Source: Actinomadura rupiterrae
Lineage (GTDB): Bacteria; Actinomycetota; Actinomycetes; Streptosporangiales; Streptosporangiaceae
Assembly: GCF_024172125.1 (NCBI RefSeq)
Contig: NZ_JAMZEA010000014.1
Span: 186,001-250,000, forward strand
Length of the DNA: 64,000 nucleotides
Direction: 5' to 3'
Part shown: positions 9,167 to 17,579 of the stretch, piece after piece
Position numbering within the stretch: position 1 is the stretch's first letter
Layout: each line of letters opens with the position of its first letter
Made by a program: the position numbers and the translations under genes
The notes under the pieces: generated by a model
What the model was told of the DNA's origin: nothing
The model's input: the letters and a program-made list of their open reading frames with translations, nothing else
Databases searched by the model: none

Positions 9167-9844
9167 TCAGCGCCGCAGCTTGTAGCCGAAGCCGCGGACG
9201 GTCTCGATCCGGTCCGCGCCGATCTTGGCCCGGAGGCGCTGGACGGCCAGGTCGACGACCCGGCTGTCACCGTCCCAGGCGTGGTCCCAGACGCTGCTCA
9301 GCAGCGCCCGGCGGCCGAGCACGACGCCCGGCTGCGCGGCGAACTCCAGCAGCAGGCGAAGCTCGGTCGGTGTCAGCGCGACCGGACGGCCGTCCCGCCG
9401 CACCTCCATTCCCGCCGTGTCCACGGTGAGGTCGCCGAAGGCGAGCACGGCCCCCGGCGCCTCGGAACCGGCGAGGGCGGCGGGCGCGCTGCGGCGCAGC
9501 ACCGAGCGGATCCGCGCCACCAGCACCGCCGTGTCGACCGGCTTGACCACGTAGTCGTCCGCGCCCGCCTCCAGCCCGGACACCACGTCCAGGCCGTCGC
9601 CGCGCGCCGACATCATCACGATCGGGACGAGGCTGGTCTCCCGGATCCGGCGGCACAGCCCGATCCCGTCCAGGCCGGGGAGCATGACGTCCAGCAGGAG
9701 CACGTCGTGCCCGCCCGCGCGGAACGCCTCCAGCCCGGCCAGCCCGTCCGGCGCCGTCTCCACGGTGTAGCCGTAGCGCTCCAGCGCCAGCCCGACCGTC
9801 CTGCGGATCACCTCGTCGTCCTCGACGAGGAGCACATGCGTCAT
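9167..9844 (-). CDS. OmpR-family response regulator
   Basis: The 225-aa product has a receiver domain with the acidic pocket VEDDE near residue 8, the phospho-acceptor Asp in LLLDVMLPGLDG near residue 52, and the conserved Lys in VVKPVD. A winged-helix DNA-binding domain follows (TPTELRLLLEF to RGFGYKLRR). It is encoded first in a two-gene unit with the kinase. It probably binds direct repeats near its targets, which cannot be named from this sequence. Confidence 0.93.
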   Translation of the reverse strand: MTHVLLVEDDEVIRRTVGLALERYGYTVETAPDGLAGLEAFRAGGHDVLLLDVMLPGLDGIGLCRRIRETSLVPIVMMSARGDGLDVVSGLEAGADDYVVKPVDTAVLVARIRSVLRRSAPAALAGSEAPGAVLAFGDLTVDTAGMEVRRDGRPVALTPTELRLLLEFAAQPGVVLGRRALLSSVWDHAWDGDSRVVDLAVQRLRAKIGADRIETVRGFGYKLRR

Positions 9845-9883
9845 CCCGCCCCGTCCCGGTTGCTCGTCCCCCGAGCCATGAGG

Positions 9884-10768
9884 CTACCGACCCGGGACCG
9901 CGCCGTTGACCTCCAGCCACTCGGCGAACCGGAGCGGTCGGCCGAAGCGCGACCAGACGGCTTCGGAGTCGACGACCTGCGGCTGGGTGTCCAGCAGCGC
10001 GCCCATCCGCATCTGGCGCGCGAGCACCTCGTTGAACGGCCGGGTGAGCGGGGCCATCGTCCGGAGCATCCGGACCGGCATCCTGTTGTGGCCTTCGATG
10101 CTCCGGCCGAGCGCGGTCGCGATCAGCTCGTTCACGGTGGTGAGGGGCAGGGCTTCCGGGCCGCCGATGTCGGCCGTCCAGCCTTCGCCGGGTCCGGTGG
10201 CGAGGGTGGCCGCGACGCGTGCGACGTCCGCGCCGGCCACCCAGGAGACCGGGCTGGTGCCGGAGCCGAGCACGGTCGCCTTGCCCTTGCGGACGATCGA
10301 CGCGGCGAGCGTCTCCGTCCAGGTGTCCATCAGGTGGGTGGGACGCAGGATCGAGAACGGCACGTCGCCGGCGCGCAGCGCGCGTTCGACCTCGAACTTG
10401 AGCCGGAAGAACTCCACCGGGCTGTCAGGACGGGCGCTCGCGCTGGAGAAGTAGACGAAATGCTCAATCCCGGCGTCGCGCGCGAGGTTGAGCAGCATCG
10501 GGATGGCCGCGCCTTCGATGCCTTTGGGGCCGTTGCGTCCCTTACCGCCGCCTCCTTGGACGGTGCAGACGACCGTCCGCGCCCCGGCCAGGGCGCTGAC
10601 CATCGACCTCCTGTCATGCACGTCGCCCGCCACGACCTCGATGCCTTGCGCGGCGTCCGCCGAGGCGGCCGGGGTGCGGGTGACGACGCGGACCTTGCGG
10701 CCGTCCCGGTGGAGCTGATCCACGATCTGGCGGCCGACCGTCCCGGTGCCGCCGACGACAACGATCAT
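9884..10768 (-). CDS. NmrA-like NAD(P)-binding protein
   Basis: The 294-aa atypical short-chain dehydrogenase/NmrA-like protein has the nucleotide-binding motif GGTGTVG at residues 6-12. YFSSASA lies in the region where classical enzymes carry catalytic residues. The family includes redox sensors and NAD(P)H-dependent reductases, so catalysis is uncertain. The ribosome-binding site TAGGAGAG sits inside one arm of a palindrome shared with the divergent TetR gene, so that regulator very probably represses this gene. Confidence 0.83.
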   Translation of the reverse strand: MIVVVGGTGTVGRQIVDQLHRDGRKVRVVTRTPAASADAAQGIEVVAGDVHDRRSMVSALAGARTVVCTVQGGGGKGRNGPKGIEGAAIPMLLNLARDAGIEHFVYFSSASARPDSPVEFFRLKFEVERALRAGDVPFSILRPTHLMDTWTETLAASIVRKGKATVLGSGTSPVSWVAGADVARVAATLATGPGEGWTADIGGPEALPLTTVNELIATALGRSIEGHNRMPVRMLRTMAPLTRPFNEVLARQMRMGALLDTQPQVVDSEAVWSRFGRPLRFAEWLEVNGAVPGR

Positions 10769-10774
10769 GGCTCT

Positions 10775-10807
10775 CCTAACGATGTTCGGATATCTATCAT
10801 TGTTAGG
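10775..10807. promoter_or_regulatory. palindromic operator between NmrA-like and TetR genes
   Basis: CCTAACGATG (10775-10784) and CATTGTTAGG (10798-10807) form an inverted repeat with nine of ten positions matching and a 13-bp AT-rich centre. It lies in the divergent promoter region and overlaps the ribosome-binding site of the NmrA-like gene. Size and position are those of a TetR operator that controls both genes. Confidence 0.75.
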
Positions 10808-10864
10808 TATTAGATCGGCGTTAAGATCGCGGTGTCAACGGCGGGACGCGGCGGAAGGCAGTTC

Positions 10865-11557
10865 GTGACGAAGACTCCCCGGACGGCGGCGGCTTCAAAG
10901 GCGGCGGCTCCGAAGGCGGCGGCTCCGAAGGCGGCGGCTCCGAAGGCGGCGGACGCGCCGAGCGCCAGTGCGCAGCGGCGCGAGCGGGAGCGGCGGCAGA
11001 TGCGCGCCCGGCTCCTGGAGGCGGCGCGGGAGATCGCGGCCGAGGACGGCTGGAACGCGGTCACGATCCGCGGCATCGCGACCCGGCTCGAATACGCGCC
11101 GCCGATCCTCTACCAGCACTTCTCCAGCAAGGAAGCGCTGCTCACCGAGCTGATGGCGGTCGGTTTCGCCGAGCTGGCCGGGCGGTTGCGCACGGCGTCG
11201 GACGGGCCCGCGGACGGACGGCTGACCGCGATGGCCGAGGCGTACTGGACGTTCGCGTTCGCCTCACCCGAGCTCTACCAGGCGATGAACGGCATGGACG
11301 GCGTCCCGTTCGGAACCGCCGACACGCCGCAGGAGGCCAAGGACACCTTCCGGACGTTCCGCACCGCGCTGGAGGGCATCGCGGAAGCCCGGGGCGCGGA
11401 ACTGGCCGATCCGGTGGCGGCGGCGGACACGCTGTGGGCGCTGCTGCACGGATCGGTCTCGCTGGCGATGGCGGGCAGGATCGCCGGGGGCAGGGAGCGC
11501 GCCAGGACGCTCATGCTGGACGCCGTGGAGGCGCTGTTCACCGCGCAGCTGCGGTAG
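10865..11557 (+). CDS. TetR-family regulator with Lys/Ala/Pro-rich N-terminal tail
   Basis: The 230-aa product starts at GTG 10865, which has GGAAGG 7 nt upstream; GTG 10832 is an alternative. Residues ~10-35 are a disordered run of KAAAP repeats, encoded by a 15-bp tandem repeat (units at 10898, 10913, 10928 and 10943). A TetR helix-turn-helix (VTIRGIATRLEYAPPILYQH) follows, then a C-terminal domain of the WHG type. The basic Ala/Pro tail resembles histone H1-like tails and may add non-specific DNA affinity. It is divergent from the NmrA-like gene, with an operator between them. Confidence 0.88.
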   Translation: MTKTPRTAAASKAAAPKAAAPKAAAPKAADAPSASAQRRERERRQMRARLLEAAREIAAEDGWNAVTIRGIATRLEYAPPILYQHFSSKEALLTELMAVGFAELAGRLRTASDGPADGRLTAMAEAYWTFAFASPELYQAMNGMDGVPFGTADTPQEAKDTFRTFRTALEGIAEARGAELADPVAAADTLWALLHGSVSLAMAGRIAGGRERARTLMLDAVEALFTAQLR

Positions 11558-11566
11558 GCCGTCGCG

Positions 11567-12133
11567 TCAGATCTTGAGGTCGGCGACGGACCTGGGCTTG
11601 GTGCCTGCGGGGACGTCGTAGACGAGGACGACGGTCGTCCGCGCGCCCGGACTGAGGTCGTTGACCTTGCCGTGCCCGACCAGGACCGTCTGGCCGAACG
11701 TCTGGTCCCATTGAGGCACGTACTCGGTGCCGTCGGCCGTGAACAGCGACAGGTGCGCCGGAGGGTAGACCGGGCGCTGGGAGATGTTGCGCATCAGGAC
11801 GCGTACCAGGAGGTAGCGGCCGTCGGGCTTGGTCGTCCCGTGCAGGGAGTCGGTCAGCGACGACGCCCACGAGGTGCCGGTGACCTCGGCCTGGAAGTCG
11901 CTGAGCGGCGACTCCAGCGTGCCGTTGTCGTTGACCAGGCCCGGTGAGGCGCCTCCGCTCCCGGACGGCGCGTGGTGCGCCGGCGCGGCGGTCGTCGAGG
12001 GGCTCGGCTGATCGGGCGAGGACGCCGGGACGGTCGCCTGCGGGAGGGCCTCGTCCGGGCTGGACGCGCAGCCCGCGGCGGCGCAGCCCGCGGCGACGAG
12101 CACGGCGGCGAGGACGCCGAGGGGTCTGATCAC
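11567..12133 (-). CDS. lipoprotein with DUF4352-like domain
   Basis: The 188-aa product starts at GTG 12133. It has a short hydrophobic signal with a lipobox-like LVAAGC, then a Ser/Pro/Thr-rich linker (about 28-60). A compact beta-rich domain resembles DUF4352 (TSWASSL, YLLVRVLMRNIS, FTADG, GARTTVVLVYDVP). Such domains sit outside the cell; their role is not established. The gene ends 9 nt from the convergent TetR stop. No partner is evident. Confidence 0.7.
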   Translation of the reverse strand: MIRPLGVLAAVLVAAGCAAAGCASSPDEALPQATVPASSPDQPSPSTTAAPAHHAPSGSGGASPGLVNDNGTLESPLSDFQAEVTGTSWASSLTDSLHGTTKPDGRYLLVRVLMRNISQRPVYPPAHLSLFTADGTEYVPQWDQTFGQTVLVGHGKVNDLSPGARTTVVLVYDVPAGTKPRSVADLKI

Positions 12134-12181
12134 GGACGAAGAATGCCATACCCCCCAAGGACGGCGGTCGGTCCCCTGTCG

Positions 12182-13087
12182 CTATGCGCCCTGGGCCGCC
12201 GCCTGGTCGCGCAGGGCGTCGATGAGCGTGCTGACCTGCGGGTCGTCGTTCCTGCGGGCGAGCACGGCGACGCCGATATGCCGGGTCGGGACGGGTGGCC
12301 TGATCCGGACGGTCCGCAACCCCGGGACGTCCTCGGCGAGCGCGATGGACGGGGTCAGGGTGATGCCCATGCCCGCGGCGACGAGCGACCGGGCGAAGAA
12401 GTAGTCGCTGGTCGTGCCGCGCGACTCCGGGGTGAAACCGGCGCGCTCGGCATAGCGGCGCAGGTAGACCTCGGTCTTGTGGCAGCCGAAGACCCACGAC
12501 TCGGCGGCCAGCTCGGCGAGGTCGAGCACGTCGCGTCCGGCGAGGGGGTGGCTTTCGGGCAGGACGACGTGCAGCGGGTCGTCCATGAGGGCGGTCCATT
12601 GCAGGTGGGTCTGCCCGTGCCGTCCGGGGAGCGGGCCGTCGAAGGAGTAGGCGAGGGCGAGATCGACCGCGCCCTGGCGGACGAGCGGCAGGCTGTCCTC
12701 CGGCTCGTCCTCCCGGACGTGCAGGACGGTGTCGGGGTGGGCCCGGGCGACGCGTTCGAGCGCGCCCGGGAGCAGCAGCCGGCCGCCGCTGGTGAAGGTG
12801 GCGACGGTGAGCTGGGTGCGCCCGGTGCCGAGCCGGTCCACCTGCCGCCGCGCGTGCTCGATCTCCGCGGCGACCGACTCGGCGGCGCCGACCATGATCT
12901 GCCCGGCCCGGGTGAGGACGACACCGCGCGTGCTGCGGGTGAAGACCGGGGCGCCGAGGCTGCGTTCCAGCGCGGCCACGTGCTGGGAGACCGCCGAGGG
13001 GGTGAGCCGCAGGTCGGCGGCCGCGCGGTTGAAGCTGCCGCGTTCCGCGACCGCCCGCAGCACGCGGAGCCGCTGCACGTCGATCAA
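12182..13087 (-). CDS. LysR-family transcriptional regulator
   Basis: The 301-aa product has an N-terminal winged helix-turn-helix (FNRAAADLRLTPSAVSQHV, about residues 19-37) and a periplasmic-binding-like effector domain, the normal LysR length and layout. It is divergent from the epimerase/aldo-keto reductase pair, and a 7-bp-arm inverted repeat lies between them. The usual LysR logic suggests it autoregulates and controls that pair in response to a small metabolite. Confidence 0.92.
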   Translation of the reverse strand: MIDVQRLRVLRAVAERGSFNRAAADLRLTPSAVSQHVAALERSLGAPVFTRSTRGVVLTRAGQIMVGAAESVAAEIEHARRQVDRLGTGRTQLTVATFTSGGRLLLPGALERVARAHPDTVLHVREDEPEDSLPLVRQGAVDLALAYSFDGPLPGRHGQTHLQWTALMDDPLHVVLPESHPLAGRDVLDLAELAAESWVFGCHKTEVYLRRYAERAGFTPESRGTTSDYFFARSLVAAGMGITLTPSIALAEDVPGLRTVRIRPPVPTRHIGVAVLARRNDDPQVSTLIDALRDQAAAQGA

Positions 13088-13107
13088 CAGTTCTCCTTAA
13101 TACCCGT

Positions 13108-13131
13108 CCAGCAGGTCGGTACTTCTGCTGG
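13108..13131. promoter_or_regulatory. inverted repeat in LysR/epimerase divergent promoter
   Basis: CCAGCAG (13108-13114) and CTGCTGG (13125-13131) are perfect complements separated by 10 bp. The site lies between the LysR start (13087) and the epimerase start (13158), where a LysR protein would bind. Confidence 0.62.
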
Positions 13132-13157
13132 TGACCTTAGATCCCGAGGATGGGGGC

Positions 13158-14087
13158 GTGCAAAAGATCTGCGTCATCGGCGGAAGCCGGTACTTCGGCA
13201 AGCTCCTCGTGCACCGCCTCCAGGCGGCGGGCCACCGCGTCACCGTGATCAACCGCGGTTCGGCCCGTCCGCCCGCCGGGGTGGAGCACCTCGTCGTGGA
13301 CCGCGACGACGAGGACGCCCTGGCCGCCACGGTCAGGACCCGGACCTTCGACGCGGTCGTCGACCAGGTCTGCTACACGCCCGTGCAGGCCGCCATCGCC
13401 GCCCGCGCCTTCGCCGGACGCACCCGGCGGTACGTCATGACGTCCACGATCGAGGTGTACGACCCGGCGACCGCCGCGCTCCCGGCCGTCCCGGCGGGGA
13501 CGCCCGTGCCGGAGGTGACCGTGGACCCGGCCGCGTGGCTCGTGTCGGCGGACCTGCCCTGGCAGGACGCGGCGTACCTGGAAGCGCACTACGCGGAGGG
13601 CAAGCGGCAGGCCGAAGCCGTCCTGAGCCGGGCGGGCGGGTTCGCGTTCGCGTCCGTCCGCTGCGCCCACGTGCTGGGCGGCGGCGCGCAGGAGTTCACG
13701 GGCCGCCTCGCGCACTATGTCGAGCGCGTCGTCCGGGGCGAGGAGATCGCCGTCCATGCCGAGGCGCTGCCCACGGTCTTCATCCATCACGAGGAGCTGG
13801 CGGACCTGCTGCTGTGGGCGGCCACCGCGACCGACTTCACCGGTCCGCTCAACGCCTGCTCCGACGGCCCGCTCGACGTCCGCGCCCTGACCGGCATCAT
13901 CGCGGCCCAGGTCGGACGGCAGCCCGCGTACCGGACGGTACCGGTCGGCCAGGACGCGTCACCGTTCTCCTTCGACCGCCACTACGCCATGAGCAACGCC
14001 CGCGCCAAGAGCCTTGGCTTCACGTTCTCCCGGACCACCGACTGGCTGCCCGCGGCCATCACCGAGACCCTTCGAGGGACGCCATGA
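13158..14087 (+). CDS. NAD-dependent epimerase/dehydratase family protein
   Basis: The product is about 309 aa from GTG 13158, chosen because MQKICVIGGSRYFG places the dinucleotide-binding motif (GGSRYFG) at the N-terminus and a GAGGATGGGGG stretch precedes it. The frame is open to 13131. The extended-SDR fold is evident, but the classical YxxxK is not clear (HYAEGKRQAE, with a Tyr and a Lys, is the nearest). This group includes sugar-nucleotide reductases and isoflavone-reductase-like enzymes. The stop overlaps the next start (ATGA), so it is co-translated with the aldo/keto reductase. Confidence 0.82.
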   Translation: MQKICVIGGSRYFGKLLVHRLQAAGHRVTVINRGSARPPAGVEHLVVDRDDEDALAATVRTRTFDAVVDQVCYTPVQAAIAARAFAGRTRRYVMTSTIEVYDPATAALPAVPAGTPVPEVTVDPAAWLVSADLPWQDAAYLEAHYAEGKRQAEAVLSRAGGFAFASVRCAHVLGGGAQEFTGRLAHYVERVVRGEEIAVHAEALPTVFIHHEELADLLLWAATATDFTGPLNACSDGPLDVRALTGIIAAQVGRQPAYRTVPVGQDASPFSFDRHYAMSNARAKSLGFTFSRTTDWLPAAITETLRGTP

Positions 14088-14968
14088 ACCTCCGCAGCAT
14101 CGGATCCACCCGCGTCAGCGCCATCGGCCTCGGCGCGATGCCGCTGTCGATCGAGAACCGCCCGGACGAGCGGCGCGCCATCGCCACCGTCCACGCCGCC
14201 CTCGACGCCGGCGTCACGCTGATCGACACCGCCGACAGCTACCACTGGCACGCCGGGGAGGAGGGCCACAACGAGCTGCTCATCGCCCGCGCGCTGGCGA
14301 GCTACGCGGGTGACGTTTCGGACGTCCTGGTCGCCACCAAGGGCGGTCGCGGACGTCCGGGCGACGGAAGCTGGACCGTCACCGGAAGCCCCGACCACCT
14401 CAAGCGCGCCGCCGAGGCGTCCGCCAAGCGCCTGGGCGTGGACGCCATCGGCCTGTACCAGCTGCACAAGCCGGACCCGGACGTCCCCTGGGCCGAGTCG
14501 GTCGGCGCGCTGCGCGACCTGCTCGACGCCGGGACGATCCGCGCCGCCGGGATCTCCAACGCGACCACCGCGCAGATCCGCGAGGCGCACGCGATCCTCG
14601 GGGACGGCCTGGTCTCGGTGCAGAACCGCTACTCCCCCGCCGTCCGCGACAGCGAGCCCGAACTGCGGCTGAGCACCGAACTGGGCCTGGCGTTCCTGCC
14701 CTGGAGCCCGCTCGGCGGCATCACCCGCAGCTCGCTGGACGGCCCGTCCGAGTCGTCCTCGGCCGGGACGGCGTTCCACGGCATCGCGCGCGAGCACGGC
14801 GTGAGCCCGCAGCAGATCGCGCTGGCCTGGCTGCTGGCCCGCTCCCCGAGGATGATCCCGGTGCCGGGCGCCAGCCGTCCGGAGTCCATCCAGAACTCGG
14901 CCGAGGCCGTCCGGATCTCGCTGAGCCCGGCAGAACTCCAGCGCCTCGAAACCCCGCTCAACGCCTGA
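14084..14968 (+). CDS. aldo/keto reductase
   Basis: The 294-aa TIM-barrel oxidoreductase carries the recognisable tetrad: Asp and Tyr in LIDTADSY, Lys in ATKGG and His in LYQLHKPD. The C-terminal NADPH-binding RS-type motif is VPGASRPESIQNSAEA. It overlaps the upstream epimerase by 4 nt. The two genes form a small operon under the divergent LysR regulator. The substrate, probably a carbonyl or sugar derivative, is not evident. Confidence 0.9.
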   Translation: MNLRSIGSTRVSAIGLGAMPLSIENRPDERRAIATVHAALDAGVTLIDTADSYHWHAGEEGHNELLIARALASYAGDVSDVLVATKGGRGRPGDGSWTVTGSPDHLKRAAEASAKRLGVDAIGLYQLHKPDPDVPWAESVGALRDLLDAGTIRAAGISNATTAQIREAHAILGDGLVSVQNRYSPAVRDSEPELRLSTELGLAFLPWSPLGGITRSSLDGPSESSSAGTAFHGIAREHGVSPQQIALAWLLARSPRMIPVPGASRPESIQNSAEAVRISLSPAELQRLETPLNA

Positions 14969-15978
14969 AAAGCATGACGCCGTCGTCCTCCGCTACCCGC
15001 GCGTACCCGAGGGTGGCCAGCCGCCCGAGCGCAGCATCCTGAACGGCGATGCTCCTCGGCACGTTGGCGCGCTGCTTCATGTCAACAACGACCCAGCGCA
15101 CCGGCCGGGTGCTCGCGCTGGGGAAGACGACCACATCGGCGCGATCGACAAGATGCGGCGCCAACCCGCTACTGGACGCAACCGACGCCCCATCAGGGAT
15201 CAGGGCAAGCACGCGCTTGGCCGCGATCACGTGCGCAGGCGTCCGATAGAAGGACGGCTGCAGAAGCGCCCCGAACGCGAAGCTCGGCAGGAGGACGACG
15301 GCGATGAGTAGGGACGCCCAGGGCGCGGCGGTGCCGTAGAGCCGAACCGGCACGCGGGGGCTGCTGATCATGTCGGAGGCCGCCGCGATGAGGGCGACGA
15401 AGATGACCGGCATGAGGACGGCGTTGTAGTGCGTGCCGTGCGTGGCCCAGTACAGCGAGTTCGGCGGAAGGAGCCTGACCGCCAGCGACGGCCCCGAGAC
15501 CCGCCGTGACAGGGCCGTCCCGAGCCGGTGGCGGCGCTGGACGATCATGTCGAGGCCGTATGCGGCCACGGTCAGCCCCATGTCCTCTTTCACCAGAAGA
15601 GGGGGCAACACCCGGGCCGCCGCAGCAAACCAGCGCTTCTCGACCAGCGCGACCATTCCAGCGGCGAAGAGAGGGACGGTGATCACCGAGGAGGTTGAAG
15701 GCGGGGCCCTTCATCTCAGCGACAGGGACGCCGTGCTCGGAATAGCCTCGGACGGCCTGCGTGAAGATCCCTAAGTCGTATGCGCTCGTGGCCAAGCGTG
15801 CGTGGCGCACTAACGCCAGCGTGCAGTAGATCACCCACAGAACGGCCGCGAGAAGCGCGATCCACAGGCGATGCGGTCGGGTGATGATCGAAATGGCGAC
15901 CGGATCGTCCCTCGTCCGGGACGGCCGGGGGCTCGCCAGTGGTGGCGATATCACGCGGGCGACGCTAACGAAGGACAT
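14958..15978 (-). pseudogene. decayed DUF2079 membrane protein gene
   Basis: The N-terminal part (about 15978 to 15690) encodes a membrane segment and the DUF2079 hallmark YDLGIFTQAVRGYSEHG...FNLLGDH. At about 15680-15690 the reading frame changes, and the homologous sequence resumes in another frame as TVPLFAAGMVALVEKRWF. This continues through more membrane segments to the stop at 14958. Family proteins are usually about 450 residues or more; here roughly 340 codons remain, so sequence has been lost at the junction and perhaps also near the HRLG/SGPSLAVRL stretch. The 3' end overlaps the convergent aldo/keto reductase by 11 nt. Confidence 0.75.
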
Positions 15979-16038
15979 GCCCCGGCTTGGAGGAAACTGT
16001 CAGCAACTCATAAGGTCAGGGATGGTGATTCACGTCAC

Positions 16039-16052
16039 ATGTTGATCAACAT
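16039..16052. promoter_or_regulatory. perfect 14-bp palindrome ATGTTGATCAACAT
   Basis: The 14 bases are a perfect palindrome, with CATG words on both outer sides (CACATG before, ACATGTG after). It lies about 60 bp upstream of the decayed DUF2079 gene and resembles a dimeric regulator site. No cognate regulator is adjacent. Confidence 0.5.
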
Positions 16053-16333
16053 CCGGACATGTGGCGCCAGACCGGGCGGCGGGCGGTCTCAGCGACGCGC
16101 GGGCTCCGGGAGGGCGGGGCGGGCGATCGGCGTCCGGCTGGCTGTGGCCGCGACGGCCGTCGGGGGATGGCCCTGGGGAGTTGACGAAGGCCGGTGTGGT
16201 CGGGCTTTGCGGCGGTGAATTGGGCTGCGGCGGCGCGGAATGCCGAATGGCTTGGCGTCCGAAATGCCCGTGCTTGATCTCAGGGGCGGGAGTGGGTTCG
16301 GCGGCCATCGCGGCCGCTGATTCTTCGCGTTGT

Positions 16334-16347
16334 GCGATATATATCGC
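16334..16347. promoter_or_regulatory. perfect 14-bp palindrome GCGATATATATCGC
   Basis: A perfect AT-centred palindrome in a GC-rich background, about 265 bp upstream of the VOC-family gene. It is a candidate operator. No regulator can be assigned. Confidence 0.45.
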
Positions 16348-16611
16348 GGTTCCGGGCTCTTGCCTATGGGGGCGGCGAAATCGTGCGGGTGATGCTCGGT
16401 TCGTTGGCGGATAAGGGAGCCGCGAGTTGGGTGGGCCTTGTGGGCTGGTGTTCAGGGCGGTTCCGGGGGGCGGGGCGCGGTGGATGGCCAAGGGCGGTTC
16501 AGGGGATTGCAAGGTTCATCCGGTAAAGCGCCGATGGGTTCGCCGATGGGGAAGGTCATTCCTGATATGCGCGGGCGGACGCCCGCGGCGGCTGAGACGG
16601 AGGGCCACCGG

Positions 16612-16956
16612 ATGGCGATCAAGCGGATACTCGCCCAGATGACCGTGACCGATCTGGAGTCGGCGGCCGCGTGGTACACCAGGCTGTTCGGCCGGGGCCC
16701 GGACGCGCGCCCGATGGAGGGGCTGGCCGAGTGGCACCTCGGCGAGGGCTTCGGCGTGCAGGTATGGGTCGAGCCCGGCCGGGCCGGGTACTGCACGATG
16801 GTGCTGGACGAGTCGGACCTGGACGGACGCCTCGCCGAGCTGGACCGCGCCGGCATCGCGCACGCCCCGCCGCAGGACGCCACGGCGGCGCGGATCACGC
16901 CGCTGGTCGACCCCGACGGCAACCGCGTCGTCCTCACCGGGGCTCTGAAGAGCTGA
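16612..16956 (+). CDS. VOC-superfamily (glyoxalase/bleomycin-resistance fold) protein
   Basis: The 114-aa product is a single paired beta-alpha-beta-beta-beta domain: VTDLESAAAWYTRLFGRGP at the start and ITPLVDPDGNRVVLTG at the end, where the last Glu metal ligand of glyoxalases would be. ATG 16612 was chosen because homology starts at MAIKRILAQMTV and GGAGGG lies just upstream. Members bind metals or small molecules and include dioxygenases, isomerases and drug-binding resistance proteins. The function here is open. Confidence 0.82.
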   Translation: MAIKRILAQMTVTDLESAAAWYTRLFGRGPDARPMEGLAEWHLGEGFGVQVWVEPGRAGYCTMVLDESDLDGRLAELDRAGIAHAPPQDATAARITPLVDPDGNRVVLTGALKS

Positions 16957-17138
16957 CCGGCAAGGCGGCGGGCCCGGCGGGCGCCCGCGGGCCGCGCTCG
17001 GCGAACGACGGCGGGCGGGGTCGCCACCGTTCGGACGGGCGCGCGGCTCACCCTCGCGGACCGGGCGGTACGGCTGCTTTCCGGGACGGGCTCGGGCCGA
17101 GGATTCGGCCGATGTTCAGTGCGCGTTCAACGCCGGTT

Positions 17139-17366
17139 TCAGAGCTTGAAGAGCTTCGCGTACGGAGCGAGAATCTTTACCTTCTGCGTCCCGAAATCGA
17201 CCACCACGGCCGATCCGGGCTCGACGGCCACGACCTGCCCGAGGCCGTATTTGTCGTGGGTGACCCGGTCGTCGAGGGCGAACTCCTGGACGGGCGGAGG
17301 AGCGGGCGGGGGCGGGAAAGGGCTGGTCGGCAGGCGCCGCCGCCCGGCAGGTCCAGAGGATTTCAT
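17139..17366 (-). CDS. small protein with UvrD/PcrA C-terminal Tudor-like motif
   Basis: The product is 75 aa from ATG 17366; longer starts give low-complexity extensions. After a Pro-rich N-terminus, residues ~32-75 (DDRVTHDKYGLGQVVAVEPG...VDFGTQKVKILAPYAKLFKL) match the small Tudor-like barrel found at the C-terminus of PcrA/UvrD helicases. The free-standing form is common in actinomycetes. In PcrA this module contacts RNA polymerase, so a similar contact is possible here, but that is inference. It is divergent from the cold-shock gene. Confidence 0.72.
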   Translation of the reverse strand: MKSSGPAGRRRLPTSPFPPPPAPPPVQEFALDDRVTHDKYGLGQVVAVEPGSAVVVDFGTQKVKILAPYAKLFKL

Positions 17367-17501
17367 GTCTGTAGTATGCGCCCGATCCGGTGGTGCCGGG
17401 GCCGGTCGCCCCGACCTGGCGCCCAAATCACAGCCGGGTCGGACCGGATCCGGCTCCATGTGCTACTCTCTGCAGAGTTGCGGTTCCCATAGACATGTTT
17501 C

Positions 17502-17537
17502 ATGCGCCTGTCGGATCTGACCTCGGGCGCATTTTTT
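17502..17537 (+). terminator. terminator-like hairpin in the cold-shock gene leader
   Basis: ATGCGCC (17502-17508) pairs perfectly with GGCGCAT (17526-17532), followed by six T residues (17532-17537), which is rare in this GC-rich DNA. It lies about 85 bp upstream of the cold-shock start. It may end upstream transcription or act as a regulated attenuator. Confidence 0.6.
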
Positions 17538-17579
17538 GTTGTTCTGGATCTTCCGGATGGGCCATCGCGGCGTCCTCGG

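Larger units (their letters stand above)
15979..16611. other. gene-poor region containing two perfect palindromes
   Basis: About 630 bases with no convincing gene. Open frames on both strands have compositions typical of non-coding GC-rich DNA. The notable contents are two perfect 14-bp palindromes (16039-16052 and 16334-16347). Confidence 0.55.

Noticed and set aside
7739..10813. 1024-codon plus-strand open frame
   Set aside because: It runs antisense through the histidine kinase, response regulator and NmrA-like genes, all of which have clear motifs on the minus strand.
11972..14083. In-frame upstream extension of the aldo/keto reductase
   Set aside because: The extension crosses the LysR and epimerase genes out of register; the reductase has a coupled ATG at 14084.
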